Origin: Manganibacter manganicus
GTDB taxonomy: Bacteria > Pseudomonadota > Alphaproteobacteria > Rhizobiales > Rhizobiaceae
NCBI RefSeq assembly: GCF_002075885.1
Contig: NZ_MDET01000010.1
Span: 47,510 to 111,509 of the forward strand
Length of the DNA: 64,000 nucleotides
Reading direction: 5' to 3'
This document shows, in pieces, positions 28,124-35,891 of the stretch. The first letter of the stretch is position 1. Each line of letters starts with the position of its first letter. Position numbers and translations under genes: made by a program. The notes beneath the pieces were generated by a model. The model was given only the letters and a program-made list of their open reading frames with translations, searched no databases and was not told where the DNA came from.

Positions 28124-28873
28124 TCAGACATGCTGCCCGCCATTGATATGGATCTCCGAGCCGTTCACATAGGAGGCTTCGCCCGAGCACAGGAAAAAGA
28201 TCGTATCGGCAACTTCACCCGTTGTGCCGAGGCGGCGCAATGGGATGGATTCGACGATCTTTTCCGTGCCCGGCGACAGGATCGCGGTGTCGATCTCTCC
28301 CGGCGCGATGGCATTGACGCGAATGCCGTGCGGGCCGAAATCATGTGCCATCTCGCGTGTCAGCGAGCCGAGGGCGGCCTTGGATGTCGCATAGGCCGTG
28401 CCGGCGAATGGATGCACCCGCGTGCCGGCAATCGAGGTGACGTTGAGGATCGAGCCACGCGCCGCAGAAAGCTCAGAGAAGAGACCACGCGCCAACATGA
28501 TGGGTGCAAAGAAATTGACCTGGAATACATGGCGCCACACATGCATTGGCGTATCGATGGAGTTCATACGGTCGCCACTGGCGAGTTTTGGCGAAATTCC
28601 GGCATTGTTGATCAGCGCATTAAGCTGCCCGCCATGCGCCTTCAGCCGGTGGCGAATCTCCGAGACGGCGACGCCGACATCCTCCGGATCGGTCAGGTCG
28701 ACGCGGATATGATCCTCCGGTCCTGCCGGCCACGGGCAATCTTCGGCGAAAGCCTGCCGTGAACAGGTGATGACACGCCAGCCTTCGCGTGAGAAGCGCT
28801 TGACCGTGGCATGACCGATACCTCGGCTCGCCCCCGTCAGCACGATTGTCTTTCTTTTGTCGGTCTCGGTCAT
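28124..28873 (-). CDS. Short-chain dehydrogenase/reductase (SDR)
   Basis: A 249-aa classical SDR. The cofactor motif LTGASRGIGHAT is at residues 12-23, NNAG at about 89, the catalytic Ser in NVTSIAG and the YxxxK pair in TAYATSK; the C-terminal SGEASYVNGSEIHINGGQHV is the family end. The substrate is not identifiable; the sequence is not specifically like FabG. It follows the PBP gene by about 69 bases in the same direction. Confidence 0.9.
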   Translation of the reverse strand: MTETDKRKTIVLTGASRGIGHATVKRFSREGWRVITCSRQAFAEDCPWPAGPEDHIRVDLTDPEDVGVAVSEIRHRLKAHGGQLNALINNAGISPKLASGDRMNSIDTPMHVWRHVFQVNFFAPIMLARGLFSELSAARGSILNVTSIAGTRVHPFAGTAYATSKAALGSLTREMAHDFGPHGIRVNAIAPGEIDTAILSPGTEKIVESIPLRRLGTTGEVADTIFFLCSGEASYVNGSEIHINGGQHV

Positions 28874-28942
28874 GGCGTCTGTGTCTCCGGCCCGACGATG
28901 TAACCGAACACGGTGATGCTGGCGAGGCCATTTACGATAAAG

Positions 28943-31222
28943 CTATCCGCCGGACAAAATGTCCAGGATCGATGTCTGCCGGGTCTTGCGACGGCCGCCG
29001 ACATTACCGGGGGGCACAGGATGGCCGATCGAACCGGTGGACGCACCATCTGCCGGCATGCCGAAATCTCCCCTCGCATTGGCTTCGGCCGTACCCACGG
29101 CACGCTGCGGCACGGGAGTTGGCTCCCTCGACACCGGCGCCGGTATGGACGGCGCCATTCGGCGGGAAGGTTCCCCGACATTGGCCATCGGCACATCGGC
29201 AGGCGGCATTTCGTCAGGTACGATCCTGTCGGACGGCGTCGATTTCCAGGTTCCTGGCAGCGGTCTCGGTGGAATGCCCTTATGTGCCGCAATCATGAAT
29301 TCATGCCAAGCCTCCGCCGGCAGAGAACCGCCAGTGACATGTTTCATGGCGTGGCCGTCATCATTACCGAACCACACGCCGGTAGTCAGGTTTGCAGTGT
29401 AGCCGACGAACCAGGCATCGCGCGAATTCTGGCTGGTCCCGGTCTTGCCGGCCGAAGGCCAGCCGAAAGCAGCCCGCTTGCCGGTGCCGGCCTCGACGGT
29501 GCCCTCCAGCATGGAATTCATCATGCCAACGACTTGCGGACTGATGACACGCGGCGCCTTACCGCCATCATTCGAGTAGAGAACCTTGCCATTAGCGGTG
29601 GTGATCCGGCGAATGAAATGCAATTCCGGCCGATAGCCGCCATTGGCGAAGGGCACATAGGCGGCGGTCAGTTCCAGCGGCGTCACCTCCGACGTGCCGA
29701 GCGCAATCGACACATTGGTCTTGAGATCGGACTGGATGCCCAAGCGGTGCGCCACCTCGACCACGGCCTTCGGCCCTACCTCCATGGCAAGCTGTGCAGC
29801 TACCGAATTGAGCGATTTGGCCAGAGCGGTGGCCAGCGTGACCTTGCCGTAATATTTGCCGCCGTAATTGTCCGGCGTCCAATTGCCGATCTTGATAGGC
29901 GCATCGTTGCGAACACTATCGGGCGTACGGCCGGCTTCCAGCGCCGCCGTGTAGACAAACGGCTTGAAGGCGGAACCCGGCTGGCGGTGGGCATCGGTTG
30001 CCCGGTCGAACTGGCTTGCCGAATAGTCGTAGCCCCCCACCATGGCGCGGACCGCTCCGCTGCTGTCGATCGCCACCAGTGCGGCCTGGCTGACTCCACG
30101 CTTCTTGCCGTTCTTGTCGATCAGGTCGCGGATCGATTTCTCCGCCGCCTTCTGCAAGGTGAGATCGACCGTTGTATCGATGACGATGTCGCCCTTCACA
30201 TCGCCGATCAGGTCCGGCAACTTGTCCATAATGGTATCGGCGACATAGTTTTCCGAGCCCGTCCAATAGGAAGGCGCATGCGTTGCCGGCGTGCTCTCGG
30301 CATGAGCCAGTTCTTTGGCGCTGATCATGCCTTCCTCGCGCATGGCCGCCAGAACCAGTTGCGAACGCTCCTCGGCCGCTTTGGGATCATGCGCGGGCGA
30401 AAGCCGCGAAGGCGCTTTGAGCAGGCCGGCGAGCAAAGCGGCTTGCGACAGCGAAACGTCGCGCGCGCTCTTTCCAAAATAGCGCTGCGACGCCGCCTCC
30501 ACCCCATAGGCGCCGGAGCCGAAATAGACCCTGTTGAGATACATCTGCAGTATCTGGTCCTTGGTGTATTTATGCTCCAGCCATAATGCGAGCAGCATCT
30601 CCTGCACCTTGCGCTCGATCGTCCTGTCAGGTTCCAGGAACAGGTTCTTGGCAAGCTGCTGGGTCAGCGTCGAACCACCCTCCGAAAGGCGGCCTTCCAA
30701 CACATTGGTCGCCATGGCGCGCGCCAGCCCGATCGGATCGATGCCGAAATGCGAATAGAAGCGCCGGTCCTCGATGGCGACGACAGCTTCGGGGATATAG
30801 GGTGACATGTCGCCAAGGCCGACCGCCTCGCCGCCGCTCATGCCCCGATTGGCAAGCAGGTGGCCGTCCGCCGAGACGATCTTGATGTTGGGTGCCCGAT
30901 CCGGAATGGTCCAGGTGGTTGCTGCCGGCATCTGAGCACCGTAATAGACGACGATGCCGGCAACGGCGATACCGCCCCAGATTGTCAGAACGAAGCCCCA
31001 ATAGGCCAGCCGCCCAAAAAGGCCGACTATACCTAGACTGCGCTTCTTGCTACGGCGGCGTCCGCGCGCCACGGGTTTCGATTTGGATGATTTGCGGCCG
31101 GTAGACGATTTACGATTGCTCGGCACGACGCGATCCTCTTCGCGCACCGAAAAGCCCGACGCCGCCGTCTTCGGCGGGCCATCGAAGCTGGGCTCGATGC
31201 GTTTTTCCCTGCGATCCGCCAT
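28943..31222 (-). CDS. Class A penicillin-binding protein (PBP1A family)
   Basis: A 759-aa bifunctional peptidoglycan synthase. The N-terminal 65 residues are very basic, followed by a membrane span (about 70-95), a GT51 glycosyltransferase domain with catalytic E151 (EDRRFYSHFGIDP) and GGSTLTQQLAKN, and a transpeptidase domain with S417 (GSAFKPF), SLN and K593 (KTGTSQN). The last 100 residues are Pro/Ser-rich and low-complexity, ending ILDILSGG. It acts at the periplasmic face of the inner membrane. A large opposite-strand frame is a codon shadow. Confidence 0.94.
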   Translation of the reverse strand: MADRREKRIEPSFDGPPKTAASGFSVREEDRVVPSNRKSSTGRKSSKSKPVARGRRRSKKRSLGIVGLFGRLAYWGFVLTIWGGIAVAGIVVYYGAQMPAATTWTIPDRAPNIKIVSADGHLLANRGMSGGEAVGLGDMSPYIPEAVVAIEDRRFYSHFGIDPIGLARAMATNVLEGRLSEGGSTLTQQLAKNLFLEPDRTIERKVQEMLLALWLEHKYTKDQILQMYLNRVYFGSGAYGVEAASQRYFGKSARDVSLSQAALLAGLLKAPSRLSPAHDPKAAEERSQLVLAAMREEGMISAKELAHAESTPATHAPSYWTGSENYVADTIMDKLPDLIGDVKGDIVIDTTVDLTLQKAAEKSIRDLIDKNGKKRGVSQAALVAIDSSGAVRAMVGGYDYSASQFDRATDAHRQPGSAFKPFVYTAALEAGRTPDSVRNDAPIKIGNWTPDNYGGKYYGKVTLATALAKSLNSVAAQLAMEVGPKAVVEVAHRLGIQSDLKTNVSIALGTSEVTPLELTAAYVPFANGGYRPELHFIRRITTANGKVLYSNDGGKAPRVISPQVVGMMNSMLEGTVEAGTGKRAAFGWPSAGKTGTSQNSRDAWFVGYTANLTTGVWFGNDDGHAMKHVTGGSLPAEAWHEFMIAAHKGIPPRPLPGTWKSTPSDRIVPDEMPPADVPMANVGEPSRRMAPSIPAPVSREPTPVPQRAVGTAEANARGDFGMPADGASTGSIGHPVPPGNVGGRRKTRQTSILDILSGG

Positions 31223-31377
31223 GCGTTAAGCTGCGTCTTCCTCATGCGATGGCGCTCGGACTGGACAGTAGATGCGGCGATTTAAGGGCGAGTTAAGGCA
31301 GGGCTTTACCAACCGGCTGGAAACAAACCAGCATTTGTCGACCATATAGCCGGGCCATAAGGCCGATCGTATGGCCC

Positions 31378-31414
31378 AAAACAAAAGAGACGCCATTCAG
31401 CGGAACGGCGTCTC
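31378..31414 (-). terminator. Rho-independent terminator of the yidB-like gene
   Basis: On the minus strand GAGACGCC and GGCGTCTC (31387-31394, 31407-31414) pair around a 12-base loop and are followed by TTTTGTTTT, a textbook intrinsic terminator 28 bases after the stop. Confidence 0.85.
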
Positions 31415-31441
31415 CTCGATAATCATGGCAAAAGGGCTTTT

Positions 31442-31882
31442 TCAGGCTCGCCCGCTGGCCTCCAGATTGCCCATCAGCCTGGCCAGATCACCGCTCGGCA
31501 TCTTTCCATCCGGGGTGAGTTCGTTCACCGCATCCGGAAGGTCCTTGGTCAGACGTTCGATCAATTCGTCACGCGATAGGCCCGTCTGCGCCGACAATGC
31601 GTTCAACGTATCGGGATCAATAGCCTGTTCGACATGGGCACGATCGAGCGTCCTGTTCGGGCCGGTTCCGACCCAGGAATCCACATGTTCGCCAGCGCCA
31701 TTTGTCTTGAACCGATCGAGAATATCGTTCAACGCATCTGACAACCCGCCACCGCTATCTGCCTCAGCGCCACTCGGGTCGCTTGATGACTTGCCGGTGA
31801 GCAATTCGCCGATCTTGTCGCGGTTCTTGTAGGCCAGCACACCCAATAGTGCGATGGCGACATTCTTCAGATTCAGGCTCAT
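31442..31882 (-). CDS. YidB/DUF937 family protein
   Basis: A 146-aa protein. The N-terminus NLKNVAIALLGVLAYKNRDKIGELL, a Ser/Gly/Asp linker (residues 32-48), and the C-terminal block VDSWVGTGPNRTLDRAHVEQAIDPDTLNALSAQTGLSRDELIERLTKDLPDAVNELTPDGKMP match the YidB/DUF937 family. The function is unknown. It is monocistronic, with a clear terminator and a GGGAG ribosome site. Confidence 0.9.
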   Translation of the reverse strand: MSLNLKNVAIALLGVLAYKNRDKIGELLTGKSSSDPSGAEADSGGGLSDALNDILDRFKTNGAGEHVDSWVGTGPNRTLDRAHVEQAIDPDTLNALSAQTGLSRDELIERLTKDLPDAVNELTPDGKMPSGDLARLMGNLEASGRA

Positions 31883-32165
31883 TTCCGGAACTCCCTCGTT
31901 GGGTCACTTTAAGTCGTCCGGCGGCAAAGAGTTCCAACCTGAAGGCCGTCGCTGCAATCGCCGCGGCGGAGATGTTTGTTCGGAATGCCGCCAAGGGCAA
32001 GGGATTTTCACTGCCGACCCGGCCGATCGTCCGGCTTTCTCCGCATGCACCCTGCCTACCGCTTACGCATACCCATTTCCCGAATTATATGTAATCATAT
32101 GGAACCAATGGCGTGAAAACGCATTGTTTACCATTACCAGTTTGTGCGACCAGCGGAGGAAGGAC

Positions 32166-32468
32166 ATGAATCGTCTGCAATTCTTTTCGTCCGTGCGGGT
32201 GTCGCGCGGAAGTGGTCATCCTGTCGAAGATATCGAAAATGTCGCCGAGGCATTGGCCTTTTTGCGCGAATGGCCAGTCGGACGGCGCGGACCAGTCTAT
32301 CGTTGCGCCTTCAATTGCTGCAGCGCCGCCATGGCCATGCAAATGACGGCGGAAGAGGCCCGGAAATCATTTACCGGCTTTGCCCGCATTACAGGGCTGT
32401 TGGTGGACAGCGGCACACCGCCGCTGCCGGTTGGACGCGAAGCCAAACCCGGAACGCTGGCGCATTAG
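32166..32468 (+). CDS. DUF982 domain protein
   Basis: A 100-aa soluble protein, with GGAGGAAGG ideally placed before ATG 32166 (an earlier in-frame reading to 31854 lacks such a site). The pattern W..GRRGPVYRCAFNCCSAAMAMQMTAEEARKSFTGFARITGLLV matches DUF982, a small family amplified in rhizobia with no assigned function. A promoter-like GGAAC with CATT 16 bases away lies about 70 bases upstream but deviates from the EcfG consensus. Confidence 0.8.
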   Translation: MNRLQFFSSVRVSRGSGHPVEDIENVAEALAFLREWPVGRRGPVYRCAFNCCSAAMAMQMTAEEARKSFTGFARITGLLVDSGTPPLPVGREAKPGTLAH

Positions 32469-32532
32469 AGCATCGGACCGAAAAAGAGCTTGAGGTCGCT
32501 CTCATTTAGAACTGCTGCCATTGCTGCGCGAC

Positions 32533-32679
32533 TCAGTTCTTCTGGATGGAGATGCCGTTGTCGTCGATTTTCAACTCGACGCCTTCGGGGCGATGTTCCT
32601 GGCGATAGGTATAAATTCCAAGCGCAATCACCACGACGACCAGCGCGCCGATGACGAGATAAAGCGTATTGCGATCCAT
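32533..32679 (-). CDS. Small single-span membrane protein (48 aa)
   Basis: ATG 32679, preceded by GGAGGG at 5 bases. It begins MDRNTLYLVIGALVVVVI, one membrane helix, followed by a charged tail (TYRQEHRPEGVELKIDDNG..QKN). It lies 18 bases after the GlsB-like gene on the same strand, probably in one transcript. The function is unknown; the tail would lie on one membrane face. Confidence 0.75.
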   Translation of the reverse strand: MDRNTLYLVIGALVVVVIALGIYTYRQEHRPEGVELKIDDNGISIQKN

Positions 32680-32697
32680 GAGGCCCTCCGTCTCCCG

Positions 32698-32952
32698 TCA
32701 GGCGGATTTGACCAATCGGATCAGAACCAGCAAGACCACCGCGCCGACAACCGCCTGTATGATAGCGGCCAATATGCCACCGCCCAGAGGCAGGCCCACA
32801 ACCGGGAACAGCCATCCGGCAATCAATGCGCCGACGATGCCGACAACGATATTTCCGAGTAGTCCGAAGCCGTAGCCCTTGACGATCAAGCCCGCCAGCC
32901 ACCCGGCTATGGCACCGATAATAATGAAGACAATAAGGCTTTCAATACCCAT
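32698..32952 (-). CDS. GlsB/YeaQ/YmgE family stress membrane protein
   Basis: An 84-aa hydrophobic protein with three membrane helices and the family pattern GAIAGWLAGLIVKGYGFGLLGNIVVGIVGALIAGWLFP. Homologues are transglycosylase-associated stress proteins of unknown biochemical role. It is cotranscribed with the 48-aa membrane protein downstream. A GGAAC/CGTT pair upstream has a 19-base spacer, which is too long for EcfG. Confidence 0.92.
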   Translation of the reverse strand: MGIESLIVFIIIGAIAGWLAGLIVKGYGFGLLGNIVVGIVGALIAGWLFPVVGLPLGGGILAAIIQAVVGAVVLLVLIRLVKSA

Positions 32953-33081
32953 GCTCGTCCCTCCAATGGACGGAAGCTGAACGCGAAACGGGCTTCGAAT
33001 CAGCTTCCGGTTCCGACAACCAACAGATTAGGGGAAAGACGTGTTCGAAGCCAGCCAACGCAACTAAAGCGCGACACAAGC

Positions 33082-33291
33082 CTACTGGTCCTCATCATCC
33101 GCTGAGGCGGGGCGCCAGCTTGTCGGTTCGATTTTCTTTTGCGTCGTGCTGTCGGTAAAGGCCCACCACCCGCCATTGCCCGCGTCCCAGCGCGCAAGCG
33201 ACTCGTTCGCAACACCGTCGCCGTCGACCCAATAGACGGTAACCTCCGATCCGTCCTTCGGCGCGGTGGAGATTGGCTGCCTATTCGACAC
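33082..33291 (-). CDS. Small hypothetical protein with PISTAPKDG motif
   Basis: A 69-aa soluble protein. GTG at 33291 is chosen because AAGGAGG stands 7 bases upstream; the ATG at 33297 would be only one base from that site. The N-terminal motif PISTAPKDGSEV, followed by aromatic-rich WDAGNGGWWAF and SWRPA, recurs in many small uncharacterised proteins of bacteria and phages. An exact GGAAC-N16-CGTT EcfG promoter lies 33 bases upstream, so it may be a stress-regulon member. Confidence 0.7.
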   Translation of the reverse strand: MSNRQPISTAPKDGSEVTVYWVDGDGVANESLARWDAGNGGWWAFTDSTTQKKIEPTSWRPASADDEDQ

Positions 33292-33323
33292 GATCATCCC
33301 TCCTTCAATCCAATGTCCGGCAC

Positions 33324-33348
33324 AACGCGCCCGCAACCGTGCGGTTCC
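33324..33348 (-). promoter_or_regulatory. EcfG-type promoter upstream of the 69-aa gene
   Basis: Minus strand GGAAC (33344-33348), 16 bases, CGTT (33324-33327). It gives a leader of roughly 26 bases to the GTG at 33291. It lies in the spacer before the rnd stop, partly beside it. Confidence 0.6.
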
Positions 33349-33351
33349 GGC

Positions 33352-33978
<627 letters not shown>

Positions 33979-33980
33979 GA

Positions 33981-35372
33981 TCAACCCCTTGCCGCCAGCG
34001 CCTCAAGGATACGCGCCCAGGAACGCTGCCCCTTGGCAAATGAATTGAGTTCGTATTTCTCGTTCGGCGAATGGATGCGGTCGTCCGCAAGCCCGAAGCC
34101 GACCAGCAGCGACTCCATGCCGAGATAGGTGCGAAAATCGCCAACGACAGGAATGGAGCCGCCGCTGCCGACGGTAACCGCCTGCTTCCGCCATTCATCA
34201 GTCAGCGCCTGCCTGGCTTTGGTCAGGAATGGGGAGTCATAGCCAAGCTGGATCGCCGGCGAACCGCCATGCGGATGGAATTCGATTTTGCAGTCGGCGG
34301 GCACTCGCTCTGCCGCAAACTGGCGAAACGCGGCACGAATCTTCTTCGGATCCTGTTGATGCACGAGGCGGAATGACACCTTGGCCGACGCCTCGGCCGC
34401 GATCACCGTCTTGAACCCCTTGCCGGTATAGCCACCGGAAATGCCGTTGAATTCAGCGGTCGGGCGCGCCCATACCATTTCCAGCACGGAACGCCCTTTC
34501 TCGCCCGCCGGTTCGGAGAGGCCGATGGGACCGAGGAAACTCCTCGCGTCCTGCCCCAGCGTCTCCCAGGCCTTGAGCACCTGCGACGGTGTTTCTTCCA
34601 CGCCCTCATAGAAACCGGGAATGGTGACGCGGCCGGTCTCGTCATGAATATCGGCAAGGATATTCGCCAGAATACGGATCGGATTGGCCGCCGGGCCACC
34701 ATACATGCCCGAATGCAGATCACGGTTCGCAGCCTTCACCACCAGTTCCTCGCCGACCAGCCCGCGCAGCGAAGTACAAATCGAGGGCGTGGTGCGGTCC
34801 CACATGTCGGTATCGCAAACGAGCGCGAAATCGGCCTTTAGTTCCTCGGCATTGGCTTCCAGGAACGGCTTCAGCGAGGGCGAGCCGGATTCCTCTTCGC
34901 CTTCGAAAAGAAGCGTGATGCGGCAGGGCAAATTGCCATGCTCGGCCTTCCAGGCGCGGCAGGCTTCTACGAAGGTCATCAACTGCCCCTTGTCATCCGA
35001 GGCGCCCCGCGCTGTGATGACCTTGTGGCCCGGCTCGACTTCCCTGACCGCCGGCGCAAAAGGGTCGCTCTCCCACAAATCCAACGGATCCACCGGCTGT
35101 ACGTCGTAATGCCCATAAAACAGGATATGCGGGCTTCCTGCCGGCCCCTCGTGATGCGCCACCACCATGGCATGACCGGGCGTCGGACGCACGCCGGCGT
35201 CGAAGCCGATCGCTTTCAGGTCCGCGACCAACCATTCCGCCGCCCTGCGACAGTCGTCGGCATAATGCGGGTCGGTGGAGATCGACTTGATCTTCAGCAA
35301 TTCGAACAGCCGTTCGAGGCTGGCATCCAGATTCTGGTCGAGACGTTCCAGGACGGGGGAAACTGCGGACAT
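33981..35372 (-). CDS. M20 family metallopeptidase (dipeptidase)
   Basis: A 463-aa di-zinc peptidase. FYGHYDVQPVDP supplies the first zinc ligands, ARGASDDKGQ the bridging Asp, and FEGEEESGSP the catalytic Glu; a dimerisation domain occupies about residues 200-350. Family members hydrolyse dipeptides or related amides. The start at 35372 (MSAVSPVLERL) is chosen because the 38 residues upstream in frame translate the dispersed 32-nt repeat (35410-35441) and so are not coding. It is coupled to rnd. Confidence 0.9.
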   Translation of the reverse strand: MSAVSPVLERLDQNLDASLERLFELLKIKSISTDPHYADDCRRAAEWLVADLKAIGFDAGVRPTPGHAMVVAHHEGPAGSPHILFYGHYDVQPVDPLDLWESDPFAPAVREVEPGHKVITARGASDDKGQLMTFVEACRAWKAEHGNLPCRITLLFEGEEESGSPSLKPFLEANAEELKADFALVCDTDMWDRTTPSICTSLRGLVGEELVVKAANRDLHSGMYGGPAANPIRILANILADIHDETGRVTIPGFYEGVEETPSQVLKAWETLGQDARSFLGPIGLSEPAGEKGRSVLEMVWARPTAEFNGISGGYTGKGFKTVIAAEASAKVSFRLVHQQDPKKIRAAFRQFAAERVPADCKIEFHPHGGSPAIQLGYDSPFLTKARQALTDEWRKQAVTVGSGGSIPVVGDFRTYLGMESLLVGFGLADDRIHSPNEKYELNSFAKGQRSWARILEALAARG

Positions 35373-35409
35373 GCTTGGCGGGCCTTTCAATTTGCGCGGC
35401 ACCTTAAAA

Positions 35410-35441
35410 CATCGGACCGAAAAGTGGAATCCGGTTTTCGG
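35410..35441 (-). repeat. Dispersed 32-nt rhizobial intergenic motif, copy C (inverted)
   Basis: The reverse complement matches copies A and B (4176, 4232) except for one or two bases (GGATTCCACT instead of GGTTTCCACT). It lies between the M20 gene and the sRNA candidate. A partial half-copy, CATCGGACCGAAAA, also occurs at about 32470, after DUF982. Confidence 0.75.
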
Positions 35442-35558
35442 GTTATTCCGATGTTCCATCAAAGTGTTAGAGCGCCGTGCGTTCAATTGAACGCATTACG
35501 CGATACGGCACAGGCGCAAACATGAAGAACGCAATCTGCGGCGCAATGACTTAATCTC

Positions 35559-35702
35559 AAAAAAATGCCGCCGTGGCGGAGGGGAAACCACGGCGGCCTT
35601 ACTCAAACGATGCGGCAGCCCGGAGAGGGGGGTTAGGCTGCCGCAGTGTCCGGTATAGGCGGGGGACGGGCCTTACTCCGGACTTCGGCGAAAACTGCCG
35701 AT
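35559..35702 (-). ncRNA. Three-hairpin trans-sRNA candidate, alpha-r7-like (Smr7C family)
   Basis: On the minus strand, TTGAAT (35732-35737), 17 bases and CAGATA (35709-35714) form a promoter starting transcription near 35702. The roughly 144-nt RNA folds into hairpins at 35649-35682, 35611-35645 and 35567-35597, each with a C-rich loop (CCCCCGCC, CCCCCCUCUCC, CCCCUCC). The last is followed by seven U, an intrinsic terminator. A repeated GAGUAAGGCC occurs before or within hairpins 1 and 3. C-rich loops of this kind pair with Shine-Dalgarno regions in rhizobial sRNAs. Position divergent from polA matches the location I recall for Smr7C in Sinorhizobium; family assignment needs a covariance search. 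Confidence 0.65.
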
Positions 35703-35891
35703 GCCTGCTATCTGTGGTTCTGAACGTGGCGATTCAAGGGCACGAACATTACATCTTTGTAACATGGCCGTGATGATATTGGCTGGCTTGCCATGCACGG
35801 GCGTACTCCATGTCAGGACGAGGCCGCAGCGCGGCCCATGGCGCTGCTTTGCCATGGACACGCTATCAACGCCACGCTACGGCTAACGGCC

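Noticed and set aside
28913..30586. 557-aa plus-strand frame opposite the PBP gene
   Set aside because: No recognisable domain, and the minus strand carries all GT51 and transpeptidase motifs.
32092..32120. GGAAC-N16-CATT upstream of DUF982 as an EcfG promoter
   Set aside because: The -10 reads CATT instead of CGTT; too weak to list as a feature.
32987..33014. GGAAC/CGTT pair upstream of the GlsB-like gene as an EcfG promoter
   Set aside because: The spacer is 19 bases, whereas all convincing sites here have 16.
35373..35486. N-terminal extension of the M20 peptidase
   Set aside because: It would translate the dispersed 32-nt repeat (35410-35441), and the family start is at 35372.
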